Origin: an uncultured Campylobacter sp.
GTDB lineage: Bacteria > Campylobacterota > Campylobacteria > Campylobacterales > Campylobacteraceae
Direction of reading: 5' to 3'
Assembly (NCBI RefSeq): GCF_938030815.1
Contig: NZ_CALHII010000216.1
Coordinates: forward strand, 1 to 24,397
Length of the DNA stretch: 24,397 nucleotides
Made by a program: the position numbers and the translations under genes. Under the pieces are notes generated by a model. That model saw only the letters and a list, made by a program, of their open reading frames with translations. It was not told where the DNA came from and ran no database searches. Position 1 is the stretch's first letter; each line of letters begins with the position of its first letter. Of the stretch, positions 7,329 through 15,985 are shown piece by piece.

Positions 7329-9641
7329 CTAAACGTCCAAATGTTTTACATCTTTTGCATGGTCTTGGATATAGTTTCGACGCGGCTCGACCTCGTCACC
7401 CATGAAAAGATTAAAGGTATCGCTAGCACTCTGCGCATCGGCGATATTTATTTTTAATAATCTTCGATTTTCAGGGCTCATAGTGGTTTCCCAAAGCTGC
7501 TCCGGATTCATCTCTCCAAGACCTTTATAGCGCTGAATATAAGCGCCTTTTTTCGAGCTTTTTTCGATTTCATCTAAAATTTCAATAAAATCCTTTCCAA
7601 AATTTACATCCCGATCTTTGATCTTTGAATAAATTCTGATTGCTTCTTCAAAGATATAATTGCCGAATAAATTCTCATCTATCACGAGCTGTTCTAGACC
7701 GCTTGGCGTCTGAACGTAAATTCTAATCCCTTCATCATTTACATAGGAATTTAAGATATTAAATCCTTCACTCTCAAGACGCGGTTTTAAAATTTTAAAT
7801 AGCTCTTCATAACCAAGGCTACGCGCTTCGTCGTTTTCTATCAAAAATCTGATCGCGCTAAGCACGCTGAAGCGCTTTTTGAGCTCATTTAGAAGCGAGC
7901 GGTAGTTTGAGACTATTTTTAGATAATCGATCAGATCCTCGTTGCCGATGCCTTCAAACTCGCCCATATCGATGCCAGTTTCGATCAAAAACTCGCTAAG
8001 CGCCTTTTCGTCTTTCAGATAAATCTCTTTTTTGCCCTTTTTGTATCTAAAAAGTGGTGGCTGTGCCAGATAAACATAGCCGTTTTCTACGATAGGGCGC
8101 AAAAATCTAAAGAAAAAGGTTAAAAGCAGAGTCTGGATGTGGCTACCGTCGACGTCTGCGTCTGTCATAATGATGATTTTGTGATAGCGGAGCTTTTCTT
8201 CGTTAAATTCCTCGCCGATACCGCAGCCAAAGGCCGTGATCATATTTTTAATCTCTTCGGATTGCAAAATTCTATCCAGGCGCGCCTTTTCTACGTTTAA
8301 AATTTTACCTCTAAGCGGCAGGATCGCTTGAAACACGCGGTCTCTTCCCTGCTTCGCCGAACCGCCCGCACTATCACCCTCGACTAAATAAATTTCGCTG
8401 ATGCTTGCATCCTTACTTTGACAATCGGCTAGCTTTCCGGGAAGGGTGCCGACGGAATTTATATTGTCTTTTTTGCGCGTTAGATCACGTGCTTTCTTCG
8501 CCGCTTCGCGACCGCGCGCGGCTAAAAGAGCCTTATTCATAATGGCGCGCGCTTCGATCGGATTTTCTTCAAAATACTTGCTAAGCACCTCAAACGCCAT
8601 CTTTTGCACGATCGGTTTAACATAGCTGGAGCCCAGCTTACCTTTAGTCTGCCCCTCAAACTGTGGCTCAGGAACCTTTACGCTAATTACCGCGATAAGT
8701 CCCTCGCGAACGTCGTCGCCGGTGATCTTCGTGTCCTTTTCGCGTGCAGCCGCATTTGCCGCGACGTAATTTGTTATCGCGCGCGTAAGACCCGCTCTAA
8801 AACCCGCCTCGTGCGTACCGCCGTCCGGAGTTTTGATATTATTTACGAAGCTTAATAAATTTTCGCTATACGTTTCGTTATACATCAGTGCAAAATCTAC
8901 CATAATATCATCCGCACTATCGCTAAACGATACGGCTTTGGATATAGCTGGCGCTTTATTCATATCGTTTACAAAGCTTTCTAAGCCGCCTTCGAAGTGA
9001 AAGTGCTCGTCCCTGCCCGTGCGATTATCTTTAAAATTTATCGTAATTTTTGGATTTAGATACGCTAGCTCGCGAAATCTCTTCGATAAAATTTCATCAT
9101 CAAATTCTAAAATTTCAAAAATTTCGCCGTCGGGCCAAAACTCGATCGTAGTACCCGTGCGATTAGTAGTTTTTATCTTTTCAAGCTCGGTAGTAGGAAT
9201 TCCTTTGGCAAATTCTTGTCTATAAATATTTCCATCCCGTTTGATCGTAGCAACGAGCTTTTTTGAGAGCGCATTTACAACGCTAACGCCCACGCCGTGC
9301 AGACCACCGGAGACTTTATAAGTGTCTTTGTCAAATTTACCGCCTGCGTGAAGCACGGTCAGAACCACCGTCGCGGCAGGAATTTTTTCGGTCGGATGCA
9401 TATCGACGGGAATTCCACGACCGTTATCACTAACGATACAGCTTCCTTCGCTCGTAATCTCAATATCGATCGTGTCGCAGTACCCAGCCATCGCCTCATC
9501 GATCGAATTATCCACGACTTCGTAGATCATATGGTGAAGTCCGCCGATATTGGTGTCTCCGATATACATACCGGGGCGCTTCCTAACGGCCTCAAGACCC
9601 TTTAAAACTTTAATATTACTAGCGCCGTAATTTTGCTTCAT
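7329..9641 (-). CDS. gyrB: DNA gyrase subunit B
   Basis: ATPase subunit of DNA gyrase. 770 residues, normal. GHKL ATPase: EVVDNSIDEAMAGYC with catalytic Glu and Mg-binding Asn, DNGRGIPVDMHP, and GGLHGVGVSVVNALS. The transducer domain is followed by the TOPRIM domain with EGDSAGGSAKQGRDR (about 419) and DADVDGSHI (about 492). Near the C terminus is the IQRYKGLGEMNPEQLWETTM block. ATG at 9641 has AAAGGA upstream and is nine bases from the dnaN stop. The end is fused by a TAG-ATG junction to the degenerate GGDEF-EAL gene. Confidence 0.99.
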   Translation of the reverse strand: MKQNYGASNIKVLKGLEAVRKRPGMYIGDTNIGGLHHMIYEVVDNSIDEAMAGYCDTIDIEITSEGSCIVSDNGRGIPVDMHPTEKIPAATVVLTVLHAGGKFDKDTYKVSGGLHGVGVSVVNALSKKLVATIKRDGNIYRQEFAKGIPTTELEKIKTTNRTGTTIEFWPDGEIFEILEFDDEILSKRFRELAYLNPKITINFKDNRTGRDEHFHFEGGLESFVNDMNKAPAISKAVSFSDSADDIMVDFALMYNETYSENLLSFVNNIKTPDGGTHEAGFRAGLTRAITNYVAANAAAREKDTKITGDDVREGLIAVISVKVPEPQFEGQTKGKLGSSYVKPIVQKMAFEVLSKYFEENPIEARAIMNKALLAARGREAAKKARDLTRKKDNINSVGTLPGKLADCQSKDASISEIYLVEGDSAGGSAKQGRDRVFQAILPLRGKILNVEKARLDRILQSEEIKNMITAFGCGIGEEFNEEKLRYHKIIIMTDADVDGSHIQTLLLTFFFRFLRPIVENGYVYLAQPPLFRYKKGKKEIYLKDEKALSEFLIETGIDMGEFEGIGNEDLIDYLKIVSNYRSLLNELKKRFSVLSAIRFLIENDEARSLGYEELFKILKPRLESEGFNILNSYVNDEGIRIYVQTPSGLEQLVIDENLFGNYIFEEAIRIYSKIKDRDVNFGKDFIEILDEIEKSSKKGAYIQRYKGLGEMNPEQLWETTMSPENRRLLKINIADAQSASDTFNLFMGDEVEPRRNYIQDHAKDVKHLDV

Positions 9642-9650
9642 AATTTTCCT

Positions 9651-10730
9651 TTAAATATTATTTATCGGCATGACGACCGTTTTTAGACCATCCGCGCTAA
9701 GCACGAACGCCGTATCGGAGCTATTAAAATTTAGCTCAAAAATTTCACTCTCGATATTACTTAAAAAATCAAGTAGAAATCGGTTTTTAACGCCGAAGAC
9801 TATCTCGCTGTTTATCTCGATTGCCGCTTCAATTTCGGTTTTTGCCTCAGAATTATCCTCGTTGATACTCTCAAAAACCATTCCGTCCTTTTTAATGGTA
9901 ACCTTCATCTCCTCGCACATTGCGTTTATCGCTCGCACGCCGCTTACCATCTTATCGCGCGGAATTGAAATTTTATACGCCGTATCGCTTGGGATCACGC
10001 GCTCGTAGTTCGGAAATTTGCCGTTTATAAGTTTCGTAAAAAACTCAAAATTTTCGCTCACAGCTAGTAGCACGTTTTCGTCGTAGTAAATTTTAATTTT
10101 GTCAGAAAATAGCTTTTGAATTTCTCCTATCGCCTTTTTAGGGATTAAAATTTTAGTATCGAGCTCGCCAGCTTTTGATTGAGTGATCAGCTTATAAACG
10201 CTAAGTCGCTTAGTATCGGTTCCGACTAAATTTAAAAAGCCCTCTTTTACGTCGATCAAAGCTCCGTTTAGCTCATATTTTGGATTGTTCGTATCTATCG
10301 ACGGATAGATCTTTTTAAGGCTTCTTCCTAAAATTCCAGCGTTTACGTCAAAGCTGTTTTTACCCTCTACCGTAGGAAAGCTTGGAAAATCCCTCGTCTC
10401 AAACATCGGAAGCTTGTATTTGGATTTTTTTTGCTTAACAAATAGCGCTCCGTTAACGGTTTCTAAAGTTACGTTATCGTCGCTTAAGCCTTTAATAACG
10501 CTAAGAAGTTTGCCTCCGTTTGCCGTAGCTTCTCCATCTGTTTCTATCGAGACATTTTGTAGATTGTAGCTCAAACCGATTTCATGATCGGTAGCTTTTA
10601 TACTAAAAATTCCATCTTTAGCGCTCATTAAAAGATGCGAAGTTATTGAACTTAGATCTTTTTTATCAAGATAGGAGCTGGTATTGGAAACTATCTCTTC
10701 TAAAAGTTTTTTAGTGATTAACACTTTCAT
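9651..10730 (-). CDS. dnaN: DNA polymerase III sliding clamp (beta subunit)
   Basis: 359 residues, slightly shorter than the E. coli clamp, as usual for this phylum. Three repeated clamp domains can be followed: the first begins MKVLITKKLLEEIV, the second includes LVGTDTKRLSVYK, and the third contains INGKFPNYERVIPSD. The C terminus ends with the clamp's typical VVMPINNI (family consensus MPxRL-like). ATG at 10730 is preceded at seven bases by AAAGGA. It lies 156 bases downstream of dnaA, a gap that holds DnaA boxes, and nine bases upstream of gyrB. Confidence 0.98.
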   Translation of the reverse strand: MKVLITKKLLEEIVSNTSSYLDKKDLSSITSHLLMSAKDGIFSIKATDHEIGLSYNLQNVSIETDGEATANGGKLLSVIKGLSDDNVTLETVNGALFVKQKKSKYKLPMFETRDFPSFPTVEGKNSFDVNAGILGRSLKKIYPSIDTNNPKYELNGALIDVKEGFLNLVGTDTKRLSVYKLITQSKAGELDTKILIPKKAIGEIQKLFSDKIKIYYDENVLLAVSENFEFFTKLINGKFPNYERVIPSDTAYKISIPRDKMVSGVRAINAMCEEMKVTIKKDGMVFESINEDNSEAKTEIEAAIEINSEIVFGVKNRFLLDFLSNIESEIFELNFNSSDTAFVLSADGLKTVVMPINNI

Positions 10731-10886
10731 ATTTTTATCCTTTTAAATTTTTATCGTTGTAGTAGTTGGCAAGTGGTTTTTGTGAAAAACTTATCCTAAA
10801 GCTTGTCTTTAGGTAGTTTATCCAGTGAGTAAGTAGCTTTGTTTTATTCACTTTCATTCACCCTTTTTGCTTTATTTTTATAAAGT
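10731..10886. other. dnaA-dnaN spacer with DnaA boxes (possible oriC part)
   Basis: Contains two adjacent direct boxes of the Campylobacterota type, TTATTCACT at 10844-10852 and TCATTCACC at 10854-10862. On the minus strand it has TTACTCACT (10824-10832) and TTTTTCACA (10781-10789). TTATCCTAA (10791-10799) and TTATCCAGT (10818-10826) resemble the first half of the E. coli box. The cluster of TTCAC-type cores beside dnaA supports a DnaA-binding region. Whether it unwinds here is not visible. Confidence 0.6.
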
Positions 10887-12215
10887 TTAAATTTCATTCT
10901 TATCCTTTTTGGTTATTTTGTTTTTTAGTTCTTCGATCTTTATTTTTAACATCTCGTCGGTTTGAATGAGTTCGTTGATTTTTTTGATATTTTTGCTGAT
11001 GGCGCTGTGATCTTTTAGATTAAAAAATGCGGCGATTTTTGGCATTGAGTTTTGAGTTAACTGTTTGGTTAGATATATGCAAATTTGGCGCGCTTCGACG
11101 ACGTTTTTAGCTCGCGTTTTGCTCTTTAGCTCGCTAGGTTTTACGTTCAGTTCTTTTGAGATCACCTCTATGACGTGTTCGAGGCTCACGCTTGAATATT
11201 TTTGGTGAATTTGATCTTGTAGAGTACTTTTGGTAAATTCCAGCGTAATCTTTGTGCGAAGTATTGACGAGTAAGCGTTTAGTTTGTTGATCGCGCCTTC
11301 GATTTCTCGGATATTATCCCCCATATTTGCAGCGATATATTCTACGACGTCGTGTGGAATTCTAACGCGATTTTCTTCACTCTTCTTATTGATAATAGCA
11401 ATTTTAGTTTCTAGATCCGGCGGAGTTATGTTTGCTATTATGCCGCTTTCAAATCGCGTTGTGAGGCGACTTTCAAAGCCTTTTAGGAATTTTGGTGGTA
11501 GGTCGTTGGTTAGCACGATTTGGCAGTTTTTGTCTTTTAGCTCGTTAAACGTATAAAAAAGCTCCTCCTGAGCCTTATCGCGTCCGATTAAAAACTGAAT
11601 ATCATCGATGAGTAAAACGTCGCAGTTGCGGTATTTTTGTTTAAATTTATCGATCGAGTTGTTTTTAAGGTTAAAGACGAAATCATTAGCAAACTGCTCG
11701 CTGGTGACGCAGATGACGGTTTTACCCTTTTTGATGCAGTAATTTCCAATCGATTGAAGCAGGTGAGTTTTTCCTAGCCCGCTAGGTCCATAGATAAAGA
11801 GCGGATTAAAGCGGATTCCTGGCTCTTTTGCGACGGATACCGAACACTCGAAGGCAAATTTATTTGAATCGCCGATGATGAAATTTTCAAAATTATAATT
11901 TTCACTTAAAATCGTGCTCTTAGGCTTTTCGGAGATGATTTTTACCTTTTCTTTCGGCGAAATTTTAGCCTTTGAGGTGATCTTGACGATCACGTCGTTA
12001 AGCCCAAACTGTTTTTTGATAAGCTCTTTTATTTTAGTGCCGTATTTTGTCTGAGCGTATTTGGCGATAAACTCGTTAGTTGCGTTGTAGATGAAAAATT
12101 CCGGTGTCGAGTTTTTATCGTTGAATTTCAAATTTTTAATGTATCTAGAGTATTCGGTAGGTAAAATTTCCTTCTCTAAATTCGATAAAATTTCTTGTGC
12201 TTGCGACGTTGCCAT
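10887..12215 (-). CDS. dnaA: Chromosomal replication initiator DnaA
   Basis: 442 residues. Domain I (1-80) is followed by a short linker (domain II), then the AAA+ domain from about 108. Walker A is GPSGLGKT (143-150) and Walker B LLIDD (201-205), with the sensor and box VII regions after them (FLKGFESRLTTRFESG with the Arg finger). The domain IV helix-turn-helix ends in the DnaA signature KDHSAISKNIKKI, which reads the DnaA box. ATG at 12215 is preceded at six bases by AAGGG. It is the first gene of the minus-strand replication cluster and is divergent from ruvC. Clusters of DnaA boxes flank both ends, which suggests autoregulation as well as an origin. Confidence 0.99.
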   Translation of the reverse strand: MATSQAQEILSNLEKEILPTEYSRYIKNLKFNDKNSTPEFFIYNATNEFIAKYAQTKYGTKIKELIKKQFGLNDVIVKITSKAKISPKEKVKIISEKPKSTILSENYNFENFIIGDSNKFAFECSVSVAKEPGIRFNPLFIYGPSGLGKTHLLQSIGNYCIKKGKTVICVTSEQFANDFVFNLKNNSIDKFKQKYRNCDVLLIDDIQFLIGRDKAQEELFYTFNELKDKNCQIVLTNDLPPKFLKGFESRLTTRFESGIIANITPPDLETKIAIINKKSEENRVRIPHDVVEYIAANMGDNIREIEGAINKLNAYSSILRTKITLEFTKSTLQDQIHQKYSSVSLEHVIEVISKELNVKPSELKSKTRAKNVVEARQICIYLTKQLTQNSMPKIAAFFNLKDHSAISKNIKKINELIQTDEMLKIKIEELKNKITKKDKNEI

Positions 12216-12235
12216 AAAATTCCCTTACAAATTAG

Positions 12236-12310
12236 ATTAAGATTTTAGCTAAATTTCGCTAAATTTGTGGTAAATTTAAGTTTATTCACTTGTGATTAAG
12301 CCGTGAATAA
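12236..12310. other. Putative oriC segment upstream of dnaA: A/T iterons plus DnaA boxes
   Basis: Three spaced repeats, GCTAAATTT (12248-12256), GCTAAATTT (12258-12266) and GGTAAATTT (12269-12277), form an A/T-rich array that could be the unwinding element. Directly beside it are TTATTCACT (12282-12290) on the plus strand, and TTAATCACA (12291-12299) and TTATTCACG (12302-12310) on the minus strand. These are inverted boxes with the Campylobacterota core. The last overlaps the leader of ruvC. The order A/T iterons then boxes fits an origin, but GC skew over the whole chromosome would be needed to confirm it. Confidence 0.6.
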
Positions 12311-12325
12311 GCGCGAAAGGTGGCT

Positions 12326-12805
12326 ATGAAAATTTTAGGAATCGATCCGGGAACTAGAAATTTAGGCTATGCGATTCTGGAAAAGGATGTGAATAAAATC
12401 ACTCTCATAGAGGCGGGACTTGTGAAAATGAAGGCCGAAAACGTACAATTTCAAATGACGCAGATGAGTGAGGCGATCGATCAAATTTTTAGCGCTCATA
12501 AGATTGATGAGGTCGCGATAGAATCAATGTTTTACGCCTACAACCCACAGTCTGTTTTAAAGCTCGCTCAGTTTCGCGGCGCGCTGGCTCTTAAAATTTT
12601 ACAAATTTTTGGAAATTTTGCCGAATATACGCCGCTTCAGGTAAAAAAATCCGTCACGGGCAAGGCAAAGGCGGCGAAGGAGCAAGTTGCGTTCATGGTG
12701 AAGCGGATCTTGAGGATTAATAAGGAGATTAAGCCGCTTGACATCACCGATGCCATAGCTATCGCGCTTACGCATGCAAATGTTATGCGCTTAGCGCCTA
12801 AATAG
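12326..12805 (+). CDS. ruvC: Holliday junction resolvase RuvC
   Basis: Endonuclease that cuts Holliday junctions with RuvAB. From the ATG at 12326 the protein has 159 residues and the four catalytic acids fall at D7 (GIDPGTRNLGYA), E66 (VAIESMF), D139 and D142 (LDITDAIAIALTH), almost the same numbering as E. coli RuvC. A GTG at 12320 is in frame (adding MA), but the AAAGG ribosome site is spaced correctly for the ATG. It is divergent from dnaA and shares its spacer. Its stop lies within the AGGAGG region of the next gene. Confidence 0.97.
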   Translation: MKILGIDPGTRNLGYAILEKDVNKITLIEAGLVKMKAENVQFQMTQMSEAIDQIFSAHKIDEVAIESMFYAYNPQSVLKLAQFRGALALKILQIFGNFAEYTPLQVKKSVTGKAKAAKEQVAFMVKRILRINKEIKPLDITDAIAIALTHANVMRLAPK

Positions 12806-12815
12806 GAGGGTTTAT

Positions 12816-13622
12816 ATGAAAATCGCTATTTTGCAAATGGACGTGAAAATGGCTCAAAATTTTGCAGATTGTGAGCAAAATTTTATTCGCGCGCGCGAGC
12901 TGATAGACCGCGCGTTTAAAAAAGGCGCGGACGTAGCGGTCCTGCCCGAGGCATTTAATACGGGCTTTAATACGGCTAAATTTAAAGAGCTAGCTGATAC
13001 GAACGCTACTCATACAAAAAAATTTTTAAACGAAATTTCTCGAAAAAGCGGCGCTGTTTTGATTGGCGGAGCGATAAATTCTAGGCAAGATAAAATTTAT
13101 AATTCCGCTTTCGTCTATCAAAACGGAGCCGAAATTTTACGCTACGACAAGATCCACGCCTTCTCGCTTGCTCGCGAAAACGAGATCGTAAGCGGCGGAG
13201 ATAAGCTAGGCATTTGCGAGATAAAATTTCAAAATCGCGCGGTTAAAATCGGCGTCGCGATCTGCTACGATCTGCGCTTTTGTGAAATTTTTCGCGCCTT
13301 AGCGCTTCGCGGCGCGCAGATTGTTTTTGTGATCGCACAGTTTGCGCAAAGTCGCATAGAGCATTTTATCACGCTCACTAAGGCCCGCGCGATCGAAAAT
13401 CAAATTTTTATCTGCGCGGTAAACGGCTGCGGCGATACGGGGCAGGGCGAGAGTTTCGGCGGAAATTCCATGCTGATCGGTCCCGGCGGCGAGATCGTCG
13501 CGCGCCTAGGCAAAAAAGAGGCCGTGAAGATTGCTCAAGCGGATTTAGATGAAATTTTAAAATTTCGCGCTAAAATAGATCTTTTAAAAGATATGAAACC
13601 TGAAATTTATAAGGAGTTTTGA
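12816..13622 (+). CDS. Carbon-nitrogen hydrolase (nitrilase superfamily, omega-amidase-like)
   Basis: 268 residues, one nitrilase domain. The catalytic triad is E45 (VLPEAFNTGF), K112 (RYDKIHAFS) and C150 (GVAICYDLRFCE). The later block KARAIENQIFICAVNGCG, followed by FGGNSMLIGPGGEI, is typical of the branch with omega-amidase/YafV and Nit proteins, which hydrolyse small amides. The exact substrate (2-oxoglutaramate, deaminated glutathione, or another) cannot be read. It has a perfect AGGAGG upstream, is ten bases from ruvC, and its TGA shares one base with the next ATG. Confidence 0.88.
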   Translation: MKIAILQMDVKMAQNFADCEQNFIRARELIDRAFKKGADVAVLPEAFNTGFNTAKFKELADTNATHTKKFLNEISRKSGAVLIGGAINSRQDKIYNSAFVYQNGAEILRYDKIHAFSLARENEIVSGGDKLGICEIKFQNRAVKIGVAICYDLRFCEIFRALALRGAQIVFVIAQFAQSRIEHFITLTKARAIENQIFICAVNGCGDTGQGESFGGNSMLIGPGGEIVARLGKKEAVKIAQADLDEILKFRAKIDLLKDMKPEIYKEF

Positions 13623-14149
13623 TGAAAACTTTAGTATTTGTGATCGATATGCTAAACGGCTTCGTAAAATTCGGTGCGATGGCCGATTCCAGCATAGCAA
13701 AGATCGCTCCTGCGGTGATTAGGCAGATAGAGGCGGCGAAAAACGTGCATTTCATCTGCGACGCTCACGCCGAGCGGGATTTGGAGATGAAGCGCTATCC
13801 GATCCACTGTCTAGTTGGCTCGCCCGAATCGGAGGTGATCGAGGAGCTCGCGCCCTACGTAAGCGAGCAAAACGTCACTTTTAAGCGTAGCACGAACGGC
13901 TTTCATAATTTAGATAAGAAAATTCTGGGCGGCTTCGATCGCTTTGTGATTACGGGCTGTTGCACCGACATCTGCGTGATGCAGTTTGCGCTTAGCCTGC
14001 GCACCTATCTCAACGAAACTGGCGCCGATAAGGACGTCATCGTTCCGCGAGGTGCGGTAGCTACGTACGACGCACCGAACCATGAGCACGGCTACTACGA
14101 CGAATGCGCGCTAAGCTTAATGCAAAATGCGGGAATTTTGGTAATTTAA
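13622..14149 (+). CDS. Cysteine hydrolase, isochorismatase family, nicotinamidase-like
   Basis: 175 residues. The triad is D9 (VIDMLNGF), K88 (VTFKRSTNGF) and C118 (TGCCTDICV, the family TDxCV motif). A metal site like that of nicotinamidase is seen in D47, H49 (CDAHAE) and H62 (YPIHCLVGSPESEVIEEL), matching the family's D-x-H and WPxHC motifs. It therefore probably hydrolyses an amide such as nicotinamide to the acid for NAD salvage, although other substrates in this family are possible. Start is the ATG at 13622, five bases after AAGGAG. The TTG just before it is not needed. The ATG overlaps the stop of the amidase gene by one base, so the two are coupled. Confidence 0.85.
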   Translation: MKTLVFVIDMLNGFVKFGAMADSSIAKIAPAVIRQIEAAKNVHFICDAHAERDLEMKRYPIHCLVGSPESEVIEELAPYVSEQNVTFKRSTNGFHNLDKKILGGFDRFVITGCCTDICVMQFALSLRTYLNETGADKDVIVPRGAVATYDAPNHEHGYYDECALSLMQNAGILVI

Positions 14150-14306
14150 GCTGCGCTTGGATCAGACAGAATTTTAAGTTAAATTTTCTAGATTATAAAT
14201 TTTAAAATTTAGAGCCGTTCTTAAAATTTTGAAATTTTTTGAGCGGTAGAATTTTGAAATTTTGTGTTGCTCGTAAAATTTTAAAATTTTAATCTTTTTA
14301 TGGAAT
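14150..14306. other. A/T-rich spacer between convergent genes
   Basis: Filled with repeated AAAATTTTGAAATTTT-like blocks. CCGTTC (14215-14220) and GAGCGG (14241-14246) can pair, with one G-U, and the A/T runs between them extend the hairpin imperfectly. Lying between the 3' ends of the hydrolase gene and nhaA, it could act as a two-way terminator, though it lacks a clean stem. Confidence 0.4.
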
Positions 14307-15470
14307 TTAGCTTTGTTTTACCGCGACTGTTTTTGCGACGAAAAATCCAACTACCCCGGAAATTATCGAGCCTAAAAATACCGCGAGCTTGTCTGTGTAA
14401 TGATACATATCGCTGCCGCCGTATGCGAGGCCATCGACGAAAAGCGCCATCGTAAAGCCGATACCACAGATAATTGCCACGGCGTAAAGCTGTGGCCAGC
14501 CTGCGTTTTCGGGCATGTAGGCGATTTTGGCTTTGATTAAGATCCAGCTGAAGGCAAAAATTCCGATCTGTTTACCGAAAAATAGTCCGAGCATAATGCC
14601 CATCGGTACCGGACCGAAAAGGAAGCTAGGACTGATGCCTGCTAGCGAAACGCCTGCGTTTGTAAAGGCAAAGATCGGCAAGATGAAGAAATTTACGGGG
14701 TAGGCTAAGCCATGTTCCATATCCTTTAACATCGAGCCGGAGCGGGTCTTAAGCGGGATACAAAAGCCCGCAAGCACTCCTGCGATAGTCGCGTGGATAC
14801 CAGAGTTTAGTACCATTACCCACAGCACGACGGCTACGATGATAAACGGAAGCTTTTTATCGACGCCAAGTCTGCTCATCGCTAGCATTATTGTGACACA
14901 GGCAGCTGCGCCGCCTAGATAAATTGCGTTTATGGTTGAGGAATAAAACAAAGCGATGATTAAAATTGCACACAAATCGTCCATTATCGCAAGCGTCAAA
15001 ACAAAAATTTTAAGGCTAGCCGGGATTTTTTTGCCCAAAAGTGCCATAACGCCCACGGCAAAGGCTATATCTGTCGCCGTAGGGATTGCCCAGCCCTTCA
15101 TCGCGACGGCATCGCCCCAGTTGATGATCGAAAATATGATCGCAGGCATCATTACTCCGCCCAGAGCCGCGAAGCTAGGAAGTAAAATTTGAGAGAAATG
15201 GCGCAGCTGCCCTTCGATTTTTTCGCGCTTAAGCTCAAGTCCAATGGCAAAGAAAAATATCGCCATAAACACGTCGTTTACTAAAAAATGCATCGATTCG
15301 TCAAGTTTCGCAGAACCCACACCTATGGTGAAGCTTAGATGTAAAAATGCCTCATAGTATTTAGATAAAAAGTCCACATTTTGAGCTATGATCGCAAAAA
15401 CCGCGGATAGAAGTAATATAACGCCGGCGCTACTTTCGCTTGATAAAATTTTCTTAATGATATGTTGCAC
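14307..15470 (-). CDS. nhaA: Na+/H+ antiporter NhaA
   Basis: Inner-membrane antiporter exchanging Na+ (or Li+) for H+ in pH and sodium homeostasis. 387 residues with about 12 membrane helices. NDVFMAIFFFAIGLELKRE (65-83) and PTATDIAFAVGVMALLGKKIP match NhaA. The ion-site aspartates fall at D134, D164 and D165 (LAIMDDLCAIL), matching D133, D163 and D164 of E. coli. The start is GTG at 15470, with AAGGA five bases upstream; an ATG two bases earlier is out of frame. It is 64 bases downstream of hemJ, the last gene of the glmM cluster. Confidence 0.97.
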   Translation of the reverse strand: MQHIIKKILSSESSAGVILLLSAVFAIIAQNVDFLSKYYEAFLHLSFTIGVGSAKLDESMHFLVNDVFMAIFFFAIGLELKREKIEGQLRHFSQILLPSFAALGGVMMPAIIFSIINWGDAVAMKGWAIPTATDIAFAVGVMALLGKKIPASLKIFVLTLAIMDDLCAILIIALFYSSTINAIYLGGAAACVTIMLAMSRLGVDKKLPFIIVAVVLWVMVLNSGIHATIAGVLAGFCIPLKTRSGSMLKDMEHGLAYPVNFFILPIFAFTNAGVSLAGISPSFLFGPVPMGIMLGLFFGKQIGIFAFSWILIKAKIAYMPENAGWPQLYAVAIICGIGFTMALFVDGLAYGGSDMYHYTDKLAVFLGSIISGVVGFFVAKTVAVKQS

Positions 15471-15534
15471 ATGCTTCCTTTAAAATTTTGCTCTAATTTT
15501 ATGCAAATTTTAATTAAATTTTTATCAAAACGGG

Positions 15535-15975
15535 CTAGTTGCTCGGTAAATTCGGCATTATTAGCATTGCATAAAGTATTATAAACATTATGATCGTAGG
15601 GCCTTCGTTGATCGCACGGAAGTATTTTCCGCTTCTGTGGCACTCGTTTTTTTCAAATTTATACATATAATAATACAGCCACAAATGATAACAGATTAGC
15701 AAAACTCCGGCTAGCAACTTTAGATGAAAATATCCCAGCTTCATAAGCCCCGGATTTAAAACGATAAGCATCACGCCGCTAAAAACCGTCACTGCCATCG
15801 CTATCCAGCCGATCGCGTGATAGAGCATCCGCTCCATTTTTTTAACGACCTTTACGAAGTCAGGCTTGTCTAAATTTTCAGCATGATAGACATATAGGCG
15901 CGGCATATAAAATAGCATCGCCATCCATGAAATAAAGCCCGCAAAATGGACAAATTTAAACCAAAAATAACTCAT
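15535..15975 (-). CDS. hemJ: Protoporphyrinogen oxidase HemJ
   Basis: Membrane protein of 146 residues with about four helices that oxidises protoporphyrinogen IX in heme synthesis. The HemJ/UPF0093 blocks are present: KFVHFAGFISWMAMLFYMPR with H10, a further conserved His at 31, LYHAIGWIAM, YFHLKLLAGVLLICYH, and RAINEGPT near the end. Excellent AAGGAG before ATG at 15975. It is ten bases after the TM2/SHOCT gene. Confidence 0.93.
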   Translation of the reverse strand: MSYFWFKFVHFAGFISWMAMLFYMPRLYVYHAENLDKPDFVKVVKKMERMLYHAIGWIAMAVTVFSGVMLIVLNPGLMKLGYFHLKLLAGVLLICYHLWLYYYMYKFEKNECHRSGKYFRAINEGPTIIMFIILYAMLIMPNLPSN

Positions 15976-15985
15976 TTTAGCCTCC

